Source: Trichomonas tenax (lineage: Eukaryota > Parabasalia > Trichomonadida > Trichomonadidae). From it: 27,073 bases of DNA. Below are positions 17,126 through 26,509 of this stretch, piece by piece. The notes below the pieces were generated by a model. It was given only the letters and a program-made list of their open reading frames with translations, had not been told where the DNA came from and made no database searches. Both the position numbers and the translations under genes were made by a program. Position 1 is the first letter of the stretch, and each line of letters begins with the position of its first letter. The stretch lies in the NCBI GenBank assembly GCA_023091735.1, contig JALKBU010000711.1, positions 1 through 27,073 on the forward strand, in the 5' to 3' direction.

Positions 17126-20100
17126 ATGAGGAGTGGATCTTCCTCCTCTAATTCTTCTCTTTTTATTCCACAAACTTCTCTGGGCGACATCTACCTGAAG
17201 CTCATCACGAATTGCTCTGAAGATTCGCCCCATTTGCCTCATATTATCCAATTTATAACATCAAGTTCGTTTTTAACAAACTTTGGATCGTTTCAATTCG
17301 CATCAGCGATGGCAAAAATGCTCGAGGATTATCCAGAGAGAGGCAAAATCACGCTACAAGTTTTCGAAAAATTGGTTGATTTTCCAATAATCCACAGAAT
17401 CGTGAATTTAGTCAAAAAAATTGACCCGAAATTATTCAGCGACATAAATGAAAACGTTCAACCTAAAATCGCAAGTATCTTCTCGTTCAGTACTGTTAAA
17501 GATGTTGCAGAATTAGCGAAACAATACACGTTTTCACAAAATAAGAGCGTTTATTTTACTCACGAAGGATCTTTTGTGTCAATTTCCGACGTTTTTAATG
17601 AAGCCTCTGCAGAAAATGTCGATAATTATTCATCAAAATCATTACAATGCATTGAACAGTTTCAGCCTTTCACTGAGAACGATGTTGCTGATTTTGTCAT
17701 TAACCTCGTATCAAACAAGTCACCAATATCAAAAGACATCGCGACAAAAGATAGAAATACATTATTCGGCTTATTAAGACAATTTAAGAACTCGAAAATT
17801 ACTCTTGAGCAGCTTATTAAAGTGTTCGACTCAAGATCTGTGATAATTTCGACAATGGCTTCATTCAACGTTTTTATTTCAGCGATAAAGGAGGTAACTG
17901 GTTCAAGATCTGTTCCTATTGGCTGTTTCCTTGGACAATGGGATCATCCAAAGACTCAGTTAAACTTCCTTCAGCATATTATAAATTCTCAACCGATGGC
18001 TGTTCAATTTCCAAAATCACAACCAACGAAAATCAATCCAATACTGATCGGCGACTTCAAAGGAGATCATTGGAGATATCCAGAGTTTATTGTTGCTCTG
18101 GCCAATTTATATAACGAACTTCCTGAAGAAATCAACGCATTACTCGCACAGCTGTCACCTACAAACTCGACAGCACTCCTTCTCGTCTCTCTAGCTTCAC
18201 TTGGTGAAACATCATCATTCGCAGCTCAATTGTTATCGAATTTGGTGACATGCAACTCGCAGTATATGTGTGGAATTTCCACGCTGTGGGCAATGAACAA
18301 TACATTTTTGATCGACACATGCGCAAAACTTCACGAAGACAAACCTGTAATGTTGAGCCGCATTTTCGATATCGCTGACGATCTCTGCGTTCTCGAAGAG
18401 TTCAAGAGCCGTTCTCCAATGAAATTCCGCGCCGTTCTCGAGATCTTCGACTTCTTCAGGCATGGAAATGATTTCAGAGTTTTCTTGAAATCGATCAAAA
18501 ATCCAGAACTCGCAATGCAAATTTTCGAACGTCCAAAGGATTTCGGCTTCATTATTCCAATGAGCGTTGAACGCCGCTTGGCAACAGAAGACAAAAACAT
18601 GTACAGCGCTGATCTTTTGTTCTTCTTGTACTTGAAGGATATTTTCGATTCTTTAGATGAAAACATGAGAAATAGAACAATTCCATCATTATTCCAGAAA
18701 TGCAGCGAACGGACAAAGAAACTTGCTCAATACGAGTTCAGATGGCATCAGAGAGTTTCCGCTCCTCCATCGCCACGTCCAGCAAAGGATGAAGATTTAA
18801 TAACGCTTGCAATGAAGACTGAAAAACGCGAAACAGAAAAGTTCAGAACAATTGTTGCTTCACTTGTTTCTGATTTTCCACGTGACAAGAATTCCGCTGA
18901 AAAGAACGGCAAGAATCTTGGCTCATTACTCGCCAGGAACTTGCTTTCGCAGTCTGATTCTGTTTCTGCAATTGAACTCATCAACAAAGGTTTAACATTG
19001 CGCGAGAACTCCAATGGATTCATTTTTGCAAGAGAAGCTTTGAAAGAAATTGCTCCAGGCTTCAAACTTCTTCTTCCTTTCGCCAGACAAATCGTCGTTA
19101 ATGCGCAAGTCAAGAAATCACTACCAGAAGTCTATGAAGCTGCTGTTGCTGCACTTAAACCATCAATTTGCCAGCTTCCACAAGAAGATCCGATTCAACC
19201 AACGGTTTTCGAGATGCATCCAAAACTCAAAAGATTCAAATACATCAAACCTGATGACGAAGTTCCTCGTTCATCTGCTAAACTGGATTACGATCCTCTT
19301 GCGCTCGCTGTCATCGAGAATGAAATCCACAGATATAGTAACGATTCTCCATTCATTCCAGAAATCGAACAAAACTGCATCGAAGCTGCCCTTTACGCCG
19401 TTCATTCCATCATTCTTAACGGCGATAAACAAGCGGCTTGGAAGCTCACAAGACTCGCGAGATGGCTCTCATCGAAGACAATATCAAACAGCAATCCGTC
19501 ATTCGGCAAATTCCTCAATCTCACGGACTTAGTTTTATATTCATATGAAAATAATTTATTAAGTCTCACACTTCCATTTTTATCCACACTTTTCGAGAAA
19601 GTTCCTCAATGCTTCTATCCGCCATGTCCATGGTCTATCTCTATTTTGAGCGCTTTAGGAGCAATCTACAGACTTCCTTTCGTCAAGCGCACACTTTTAT
19701 TGATGATAAAGAAGATCTTTGATTCATTCAAGTGCGGAATTGCCGACATCGAACCACATCGTTTGCGTCCGCTTGAATGTCTTCCAACAAAGGATTCAGA
19801 CTTTTTGTTCCCGCCGCTCAATTTCGAAATTCCTGTCATCAGCCGCGAGAAACTTTATGCTGGCGACATCCACTCAATTGTTTCTGTTGTATCGAGGTTC
19901 TTTAAAGGCGCCGATAATCAGACAACAAAAGAAGTGGCTTTATTTGTTCATTCCAAAGTTCCAGCAATCGCAAAGTCTGCATATGAGACTGCTTTCTCGC
20001 TCGCAACGAAAGATTTCGCAAGAAGCAAAGATTCGCATGCTACAGAGACATTCGCTTTAACTCTTTTGAAGACATTATGCAAATCTCTTGCAACTGTTGC

Positions 20101-22150
20101 TGTTAAGCTCGAATTCACTTACATCGACTCTCGCTCAACAAGATTCATCGAAAATCTCGTCACCGCTATTTCCCAGAATGTTGCATCTCACTTATTGAGA
20201 ACAAACATGGCTCCTCTCAGAAGGTTAAGGGAGACATGCGATGGCTCATTCTTGGATGTCCAGAACTTCCCTCCTTCTCTTGCTGCAATAATCCCAGAAG
20301 AGTTGTGGCCACACGAAGCGGAAGCAATCAAATCAGGCCGCGGAATCTTCGGTTGCTACAACGTTCCAAGCAGTGTCAAACACGTTTATTCACACATCAG
20401 ATCCATTACTTTCGATACACGCACAACAGGAGAAATCCCATTCGATGAACAATTCGCGCGCGGAATCTACAGCTGCTTCATACAGAATTCCGCCGGCGAA
20501 GTCACAGGTTATACAAATCGTCCACCACCAGTCGATTCAGATAAAGCCCCGCAAGTCCTGGCCACAGTCATAACGTGCTTCCCGCCGCAACTATCATCAA
20601 GCATTGCTCCACTCGGCGTTCAGATCATATCACACCTTATTGTCGCTAAAGGAGGAAACATGTCTGATTTAACTCCTTTCGTCGAAGAAATGCTTGTCGA
20701 GCAAATGCCGCACATGATGATTTTCGTCACTCTTGCATCTCAGCATCTTATCAGGCCACATCTCATCGAGTTCCTCCTCATGAACTTCTTTGAAGAGAAT
20801 GGAATCGAAGGAATCGATCTCGATCCACTTCTCGCATGGTTACACGAAGGCCTCATTCTCCAGAAGTCTCTTGTTCCATCAGAATTTGTCCGCCTTCTCG
20901 CATTCCTCGCAACAGCAAAGATTCCACTCACAGACATGGTCAAGGAACTAATCAATCTCTTCATGACATGCGCAATCGAAGAGCAGAAGCCTCCACGCAT
21001 CAATCCGGTCTCTACAAAGTACGAAACAAAATTGTTGCACGATTTCTCATTAAGACACACAAACGTCGAATCTCTTTCATACTTCTTGAAAGAGAACGCT
21101 GAGCAGCTCAAACTCTCCGAAGTTTGGTCGAATTTGATCAAGACTGCATATCCGAATCACCGTCTTGACCTTCTCCAGATCTTCTTCAGTGTCATGGAGT
21201 TCTGCAAAGGCTCCGATCTTCAAATCCTGCAGATCTTCTTGAGAGTCATGTTCGAAGCTTTCATGAAATCCAACATAGATGGTTACTTCTTCTCGACAGT
21301 CATTTCCGCCGTCGTTTTGCAGCTCCGCAACAGATCAATTCATTATGCGAAGATGTTTGGAGGTTTCTTGGGAGATACAACGCCACTCAAGCATCCACGA
21401 TTCGCACCAGTTTGGTTATTCTTGTTCCCTCTCGTAATCCCTCCACTTCTCGCAGATGATTCTCTCCTTCCTCCTCTCAGCTTGCTTGTTGACAGCCTTC
21501 TCGCGCCATTGAAGCTTTTTCCGGCAGACTGGATCAGCAGGCCTCAGTTCAAGAAGTACTACAAAGCTGCTTTGAGGATGATACTATTGTTAGTTCACGA
21601 CAATCCGCGTTTTGTTGCAAGTTTCGCGATCGACTTCGTTATGGAGATTCCACTCAAATTCAGGCGCATCAGGAATATTATTCTCTCATGCAATGCTCCA
21701 GAAGTTCCTCTCAACCTTATGTGCCACGCCGATGCTCAGAAGTTCATCAAAGATTTAACAAATGGCGCAACAACATTCCCAGATTTCATCGCACTCAAAG
21801 AAAGCAATTTGAGCCATTCAACATTCGAAGATGTTTTCTTCTACGTTTACAGCATTATGCCATTCGAAACTGTTCTCTGGACATACGCGCGTGGCTTCAT
21901 GCTCGCTGCCGAAGGAGCAGAAGAGGCAACAATGGTTATTGAGGCTTTGTTTGATGGATTGAGATGCAACTCAAAGCAAACTGCAACATTCGAATCAACA
22001 ATTCTCCGAATTTACACGGAAATCGACAAAACGTATAACCAGCTCACTTGCAAGGATTTAATTGATTCAATTGTCACTGCAAGAGCAGACAATTTAGCTC
22101 CAATTCCATATGGCATTCAGTCAATTAAGGCGAAGCTCTCTGATGAATAA
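17126..22150 (+). CDS. NOT1: CCR4-NOT complex scaffold subunit NOT1
   Basis: This 1674-aa protein is the scaffold of the cytoplasmic CCR4-NOT deadenylase that shortens mRNA poly(A) tails. Three family regions are recognisable. Around residues 720-890 is the end of the CAF1-binding MIF4G-like region, where PCPWSISILSALGAIYRLPF and the following KIFDSFKCGIADIEPHRLRP track the animal PNPWTMAIM... and ALDINELKPG stretches. Around 905-1055 is the DUF3819 CAF40/CNOT9-binding bundle, including ATKDFARSKDSHATETF, like the KDFALDSEESRMR helix. Around 1300-1640 is the C-terminal NOT1 superfamily domain, with LLLVHDNPRFVASF and IRNIILSCNAPEVPLNLM, close to VLLHDFPEFL and LRNLILSAFP. The N-terminal ~570 residues look like HEAT-type helices. 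It is shorter than the human (about 2376 aa) and yeast (about 2108 aa) proteins. An in-frame TAA at 17117-17119 fixes the start. TAA runs into TAAAA. Confidence 0.94.
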   Translation: MRSGSSSSNSSLFIPQTSLGDIYLKLITNCSEDSPHLPHIIQFITSSSFLTNFGSFQFASAMAKMLEDYPERGKITLQVFEKLVDFPIIHRIVNLVKKIDPKLFSDINENVQPKIASIFSFSTVKDVAELAKQYTFSQNKSVYFTHEGSFVSISDVFNEASAENVDNYSSKSLQCIEQFQPFTENDVADFVINLVSNKSPISKDIATKDRNTLFGLLRQFKNSKITLEQLIKVFDSRSVIISTMASFNVFISAIKEVTGSRSVPIGCFLGQWDHPKTQLNFLQHIINSQPMAVQFPKSQPTKINPILIGDFKGDHWRYPEFIVALANLYNELPEEINALLAQLSPTNSTALLLVSLASLGETSSFAAQLLSNLVTCNSQYMCGISTLWAMNNTFLIDTCAKLHEDKPVMLSRIFDIADDLCVLEEFKSRSPMKFRAVLEIFDFFRHGNDFRVFLKSIKNPELAMQIFERPKDFGFIIPMSVERRLATEDKNMYSADLLFFLYLKDIFDSLDENMRNRTIPSLFQKCSERTKKLAQYEFRWHQRVSAPPSPRPAKDEDLITLAMKTEKRETEKFRTIVASLVSDFPRDKNSAEKNGKNLGSLLARNLLSQSDSVSAIELINKGLTLRENSNGFIFAREALKEIAPGFKLLLPFARQIVVNAQVKKSLPEVYEAAVAALKPSICQLPQEDPIQPTVFEMHPKLKRFKYIKPDDEVPRSSAKLDYDPLALAVIENEIHRYSNDSPFIPEIEQNCIEAALYAVHSIILNGDKQAAWKLTRLARWLSSKTISNSNPSFGKFLNLTDLVLYSYENNLLSLTLPFLSTLFEKVPQCFYPPCPWSISILSALGAIYRLPFVKRTLLLMIKKIFDSFKCGIADIEPHRLRPLECLPTKDSDFLFPPLNFEIPVISREKLYAGDIHSIVSVVSRFFKGADNQTTKEVALFVHSKVPAIAKSAYETAFSLATKDFARSKDSHATETFALTLLKTLCKSLATVAVKLEFTYIDSRSTRFIENLVTAISQNVASHLLRTNMAPLRRLRETCDGSFLDVQNFPPSLAAIIPEELWPHEAEAIKSGRGIFGCYNVPSSVKHVYSHIRSITFDTRTTGEIPFDEQFARGIYSCFIQNSAGEVTGYTNRPPPVDSDKAPQVLATVITCFPPQLSSSIAPLGVQIISHLIVAKGGNMSDLTPFVEEMLVEQMPHMMIFVTLASQHLIRPHLIEFLLMNFFEENGIEGIDLDPLLAWLHEGLILQKSLVPSEFVRLLAFLATAKIPLTDMVKELINLFMTCAIEEQKPPRINPVSTKYETKLLHDFSLRHTNVESLSYFLKENAEQLKLSEVWSNLIKTAYPNHRLDLLQIFFSVMEFCKGSDLQILQIFLRVMFEAFMKSNIDGYFFSTVISAVVLQLRNRSIHYAKMFGGFLGDTTPLKHPRFAPVWLFLFPLVIPPLLADDSLLPPLSLLVDSLLAPLKLFPADWISRPQFKKYYKAALRMILLLVHDNPRFVASFAIDFVMEIPLKFRRIRNIILSCNAPEVPLNLMCHADAQKFIKDLTNGATTFPDFIALKESNLSHSTFEDVFFYVYSIMPFETVLWTYARGFMLAAEGAEEATMVIEALFDGLRCNSKQTATFESTILRIYTEIDKTYNQLTCKDLIDSIVTARADNLAPIPYGIQSIKAKLSDE

Positions 22151-22250
22151 AAATTAAAAAAAAAAGAACAGAAAAGGAAAAAGACAGAAAAGTCATCAAT
22201 AATTATACCAAAATTTATTTATTTTTTACTATAATTCAAACAAATATATA

Positions 22251-22949
22251 TTATAGATTATCCATATCTCCATCCTTCATAACAGTCTCTAAATGCTTCA
22301 TATATCCGTCAATTTTCTCCTGAACAATCGATGGATCATAAGAAAAATCGCGTCGAACAATTGATCGAGTGTACCTGAGAACGAATATCACAACACCAAC
22401 GAGAATCACGAAAACATATATCAATGAAATGATTGTGATAGTTTTGCAGCATTTGTTGCGATTTTTTGATATTTCATTCGATTGTTTTAATGTTTCGATG
22501 ATTTCTTCACGCTGACGTTGCTTTTGCTTTGCCATTGCTTCCAGAATCATTTTCATTGAGTTTTCTGCACTTGTGTAATCAAGAGAATATTGAATCTCTC
22601 TAATTTTATCTAATTCTTCTATAAAACTGTTCTTGAGTTCAAGTAAATCCTTCTCCTGAATGCTTCCGTCGCCTTTTCCTTGATAATAATCATCAATTTC
22701 TGGTAAAGTTTCTAATATTCGAGAAAGAAGTCTTGCGAGCGCTATGGATTTGTGTACATTGCTTAATTTTTCAGTCATTTCGACCAAATAGTTGAGAGCG
22801 ACTGATAAAAGCTGAAGATTGAGTTGCCAATCGTTTCCTTCCAAAATATCTTTCTCTAAGACATCAATAGCGTCATACATCGCTTTTTCTCCCGCTTCTC
22901 TGTTTCCTTTCAAAAAACTCGCATAAGCAAGTTTAATTCTATTCTCCAT
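22251..22949 (-). CDS. Single-pass membrane protein with coiled coil
   Basis: I do not recognise the family. From the ATG at 22949 it is 232 aa; an in-frame ATG at 22982 would add 11 residues. I prefer the shorter form because the minus strand has a perfect initiator, TCATATTA, between the two ATGs, and because the extra codons fall inside a noncoding-looking repeat. The N-terminal 135 residues are helical and TPR-like in feel. A charged coiled coil (about 133-168) leads into one hydrophobic span of about 23 residues (TITIISLIYVFVILVGVVIF), followed by a basic RYTRSIVRR and a ~40-residue tail. The span near the C-terminus suggests a SNARE-like or tail-anchored arrangement, but the tail after the membrane is too long for a classical SNARE. 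It converges with NOT1, 100 bp apart. Confidence 0.82.
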   Translation of the reverse strand: MENRIKLAYASFLKGNREAGEKAMYDAIDVLEKDILEGNDWQLNLQLLSVALNYLVEMTEKLSNVHKSIALARLLSRILETLPEIDDYYQGKGDGSIQEKDLLELKNSFIEELDKIREIQYSLDYTSAENSMKMILEAMAKQKQRQREEIIETLKQSNEISKNRNKCCKTITIISLIYVFVILVGVVIFVLRYTRSIVRRDFSYDPSIVQEKIDGYMKHLETVMKDGDMDNL

Positions 22950-22954
22950 GAAAA

Positions 22955-23064
22955 TTTTGTCATGTAATATGATTTTTGTCATGTAAAAATATTTTGTCGT
23001 GTAAAGTATAATTTTGCAAAAAAAATCATGTAAATTTATCTGCCATAAAAATTTTGACGAGTAA
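22955..23064 (-). repeat. Cluster of TTTACATGACAAAA motifs upstream of the membrane-protein gene
   Basis: On the minus strand the motif TTAC(A/T)(T/C)G(A)CAAAA recurs at 22955-22967, 22974-22986, 22992-23004 and 23052-23064, with a partial copy at 23026-23033. Spacing is about 18 nt for the first three. The cluster directly abuts the gene start and could be a promoter region. Confidence 0.6.
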
Positions 23065-23398
23065 AAAAGAAGTCACTCCACACCCTAATTTCATACCTGC
23101 TTAAGCCTATGATCCCTTTTTCGCTACTCACTTATATACATCAATTCCTTTATAGCCCTTAACTTTCAGCTAAGAGTTTCAAAATACCAAAAATATGAAA
23201 AATAATTCTCAAATTTTTATAATTATTACACGCTCATCTTATATTTAATATCAGTGTATTCCACGTGTTACTTTCAATATCCCAAAAGAAACAATATTTT
23301 GAAATTCAGAATTAATATTACTGTACTGAAAGGCAAAGATTAACTAAATAATAACCTCTACCACTAAGCTTTATTTACTAGTTCACCAGATTTCAAAA
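23065..23398. other. AT-rich intergenic stretch, nothing recognised
   Basis: No open frame, repeat or RNA gene that I can support. Confidence 0.4.
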
Positions 23399-23623
23399 TT
23401 ACGAACTTTTAGTTTTTCTCGAATTATTTATCGAAAAACTATCAATTATTTCATCGTATCCGAATTTTACACAGTAAGCTATTAATACACCATTTTCTAT
23501 TTTAACATTTTCTACAATTATATATTCTGATTCAAAATTTTTTCTTGAATAAAAAGTTCTTTTGTAAAGTACAATAATGCTATTTAGTAAAGTATACAAA
23601 TAAACGTGATAAAGCTTTAACAT
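23399..23623 (-). CDS. Tiny 74-aa open frame, possible degenerate chromodomain
   Basis: The ATG at 23623 gives 74 aa. The C-terminal half reads EYIIVENVKIENGVLIAYC then VKFGYDEIIDSFSI. This loosely fits the chromodomain pattern Y-V-V-E-x-I ... Y-x-V-K-W-x-G-Y ... W, with Phe replacing the usual Trp residues. Chromodomains occur at the ends of some integrases, so this may be a transposon relic. No initiator is visible, and it may not be expressed. A chance open frame is quite possible in such AT-rich DNA. Confidence 0.25.
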   Translation of the reverse strand: MLKLYHVYLYTLLNSIIVLYKRTFYSRKNFESEYIIVENVKIENGVLIAYCVKFGYDEIIDSFSINNSRKTKSS

Positions 23624-23872
23624 TGATAAAAGTGTTGAACTAAAAGTATGCAAAATTGTTTGAGGTTGATGTACACGTAAACTTTTGTTAGTTGTACCGG
23701 ATACATTTGGTGTTAAAGTTTAGCTACACTGGATAAATAACTAAACAAGCTGGGAAAAAGTGTATTTTTCAAAAAAAACTGAAAATGACTGATATCACAA
23801 CAACAAGCAGAACCGAAACCATCAAGAGTCGATCTTGATTGAGTTCTTGACATGGCTCAGCAACATGAAAAA

Positions 23873-23914
23873 ATTAAAATAACGTATTTTTGTAAAAAAA
23901 TACGTTATTTTAAT
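23873..23914. repeat. Perfect 19-bp inverted repeat with 4-nt loop
   Basis: ATTAAAATAACGTATTTTT (23873-23891) pairs without mismatch with 23896-23914; the loop is GTAA. The architecture (long perfect arms, 4-nt loop) resembles the hairpin at 5600-5645, but the sequence is unrelated. Confidence 0.9.
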
Positions 23915-24614
23915 GCAATGCTTTTTATATCCCCATAAGCGCATTAATATGCTGTTTATTAGTTATATTTCTATAATCTAAAGTATAAAAACAAAAATCA
24001 TGCAAAACAAAATATGATCAGCTCAAAATCAGAGATAAGAGCTTAATAATAAGCAGGTACTTTATCCATCCACATATGATCATATAAGTGTTAGTTAATT
24101 ACGATATTTACCTCGCAAATCGCAAGAAGTTGATCTGAATTTGGTCATTCTTGATATTGAAGACCAAATTACTTGAAGATATTAATATGAAAGATCTAGG
24201 CTTATCGTAGGCATATATAGAAGATGTAAAATAACCCATGATATGCATGAATTTATATATTCACATCTAAAAACTCAAAATTATGTTTTTTTAGACTCAT
24301 AATTGGAAATTTCATGTAAAATTTAGAATATTTGCAGATTTGACTATTGGCCATGCTAAAATAACTATTGAAATATTACAGAAAAGTAAAATTTTAATAA
24401 TTTTTTGAAAAATCTCACTTTTTCGGCCTTGGGTCAGAAAATGTTATTTTTTCTGAATTATTTGGCTTAGATACTTTGGAATATTAATTTATATAACATA
24501 TAGAATCTATAATTTTTGGCTGTCAGATTCAAAAATCGAAAATTTGACACATTTTTTATTGTTTCATTAGATAGTACTCTCAGTAGAGAATCTATATAGT
24601 AGTATACAGATTGT

Positions 24615-24658
24615 GATTTATCATTGGAGTCCAAATTTTTGTCCACCCATGATAAATC
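24615..24658. repeat. Inverted repeat GATTTATCAT / ATGATAAATC
   Basis: Perfect 10-bp outer arms (24615-24624, 24649-24658) with partly matching inner arms. The inner right arm TTTTTGTCCACC slightly resembles the transposon end TTTTTTGACCAC. Confidence 0.6.
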
Positions 24659-25698
24659 CCCAATTTGAGAATATCCATAATCATAACTTCCCTAATATAT
24701 ATAAAATAAACAATTTTCCTATAATTTATATTGAAATCTTAATAATTTCTTATAATTTGTTATTACAATATATTGTTTAATTAATAATAAAAATTCTTAT
24801 GGTAGGGATTTATTAATAGTTTAACTAAATTGTTAGATTAAAAAATATTTTTATTAGTTATGAAAAATTTTTTATATTTTTTCCCCAATAAATAATGATG
24901 ACAACAACTGTTGAGAAAATTATGGAGGTTATTCATAATAAAAATTATGTACATAATGTTTTATATGATTATTGTTCGATATTTGAACTTTATAATTTTT
25001 TATAGACAAAATTTTTCCTTCAACGGTGTAGTCCCGCGACCTTCATAACTTTTTATCTGATCCATATTTTTTTTTTCGATTTGAAAGTACTTTCATGTAC
25101 TTATTGATAGTTGTCTATCCAGTGGTATAAGTGGCACAGTCTATATATCTATCAAATCATTGATTGCATTTCAAATCTTCCAAAAATATACGATTTCTAG
25201 CATAAATGTATGCGCTAATATGCAGCATATGATATTTTTATATGTGTTATTGATTTAAATGCCTCTTGTACGCTTAAAATTAAAAATGCAACTAATTCAT
25301 TAATTGATTTTAGGGCGATTATACACATGAAAGTTATTGAATTTGATGGGATGTGGATTTGCAGCTGTAATAATGTAAAATTTTAAAATCTTAGATTTGG
25401 TTTTATTATTTATTGCAAATTGATTGATCTAAATAACTAAAATACAATTAAAATTCATTGTCTATTTAACCATTACAAAATAGATCAACAAATCCACTTG
25501 TTGATGCATAAATATTTTTATATTTAAGTATGTGTTAACCTTCTCTGTTTTCTAGTATGAATTGAAGATAGGATTAGAAGGGATCGAGCACAAAATAGGA
25601 TATAAGCATCATTTATGGTAGTAATCACACTATAGACAAAAAGTCTATTCTAAAAAAATAGAAAATATCTAATGAATTTTGTAAAAGCAGTTAGTAAT

Positions 25699-25747
25699 AA
25701 GATGTTCGCATTCACCACGACTGCGCCGTGGCTTCTGCGAACATCTT
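25699..25747 (-). ncRNA. Cassette hairpin 1 (structured RNA candidate)
   Basis: Minus-strand fold: 12-bp outer stem built on GATGTTCGCA / TGCGAACATC with two extra A-T pairs; a 3x3 internal loop GAA/GAA; a 6-bp inner stem GCCACG / CGTGGT (first pair G.U); and a 7-nt loop GCGCAGT. It lies at the array's left border, downstream of gene copy 1. It could be a terminator, a processing signal or a recombination site; the function is unknown. Confidence 0.6.
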
Positions 25748-26001
25748 TTTATATATATTTACGACAGAGTTAATTTTACAAGCTAGGTCCCCCCCATATA
25801 GAAAATAAATTTTTGAATTTCTTACAAATTAACGTTAAAATTGATTTTGAAACTAATGAATTTATAAAATTTATTCGGATTTTAAAATGATTTATGACAA
25901 ACTAACTAACTAACTAACTAAGAAAAGAAAGCGAAAGGAATTTATGAAGTAAGAAATTTGAAAAATAATTTTAGTGGTTATGAGAGAAAATTTATTCGGA
26001 T

Positions 26002-26490
26002 TTAATAAACCCTATACCACGTGTAAACAGTAATGTATGGAGGCATGTAATCAGTACCTGAACCAGTGTCGGCAGTGTTTCCGTAAACTGAATGAATGTG
26101 ATTTCCTGCATGATCAATGATTAAACCCATGTTGTATTCTCTGGAATCTGATGAAATATCATATCGTGAAATTGTTTCTTTTCCTCCGTTACCACAACCG
26201 TAATAACCTCTATTACTGATTAAATGAGTATGAGCTCCTGCCATTGATGTTGTACCCGAAAAGTAATGATTGTGTGAAGGTAAGTTATTTACTGTAATTT
26301 TTTTACTTCCTCCTGTTTCTCTTGATGAATTAGCACAATATAAGAAACGATCGACTATTGGCTCCCATTCACCAAAACCAAATATTTGAGCAGGATTTAC
26401 GTTATTCATTGATGTGTAAATTGAACCAACAGGATAAATTGTCATTAATGTTTCATATTTAGAATTTAATACATCCTTCTTTAAATTCAT
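26002..26490 (-). CDS. Phage tail-fibre/baseplate Gp10-C-like protein, copy 1
   Basis: This 162-aa protein resembles the C-terminal domain of phage baseplate Gp10-like and tail-collar fibre proteins. The family skeleton is clear: YPVGSIYTSMNNVNPAQIFG (residues 19-38), then the GEWEPIVDRFLYCA stretch, TGGSKKITVNNLPSHNH, and a closing PPYITVYTWYR. Phage versions read YPVGSIY...NPxxLFGGTWExIxDRFLLAAG...MPSHxH...NNMPPYLAVYxWKR. Three HxH motifs (73-75, 87-89, 131-133) recall the iron-coordinating HxH triads of trimeric T4 gp37-type fibre tips. The N-terminus is only ~16 residues, with no signal peptide or shaft, so it is a stand-alone tip. The 49-nt hairpin ends 20 nt upstream, and no trichomonad initiator is seen. 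TAA runs into TAAAT. Origin by transfer from a virus, phage or bacterium is likely; its role in a eukaryote is unknown. Confidence 0.88.
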   Translation of the reverse strand: MNLKKDVLNSKYETLMTIYPVGSIYTSMNNVNPAQIFGFGEWEPIVDRFLYCANSSRETGGSKKITVNNLPSHNHYFSGTTSMAGAHTHLISNRGYYGCGNGGKETISRYDISSDSREYNMGLIIDHAGNHIHSVYGNTADTGSGTDYMPPYITVYTWYRVY

Positions 26491-26509
26491 TATTTCCCTA
26501 GTTAGTAAT

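Larger units (their letters stand above)
23624..25688. other. Long AT-rich gene-less stretch with palindromes
   Basis: No credible gene. It contains the perfect hairpin at 23873-23914 and the imperfect one at 24615-24658. A small GC-rich island, GGTGTAGTCCCGCGACC, lies near 25026-25042. The rest is low-complexity AT-rich DNA. Confidence 0.45.

Noticed and set aside
25026..25042. GC-rich islet GGTGTAGTCCCGCGACC as an RNA gene
   Set aside because: Too short, and no fold or conserved box could be recognised.
25902..25921. CTAA repeats as a telomere
   Set aside because: Only 3-5 units, internal to the cassette and recurring in each spacer; trichomonad telomeres are expected to be TTAGGG-like.
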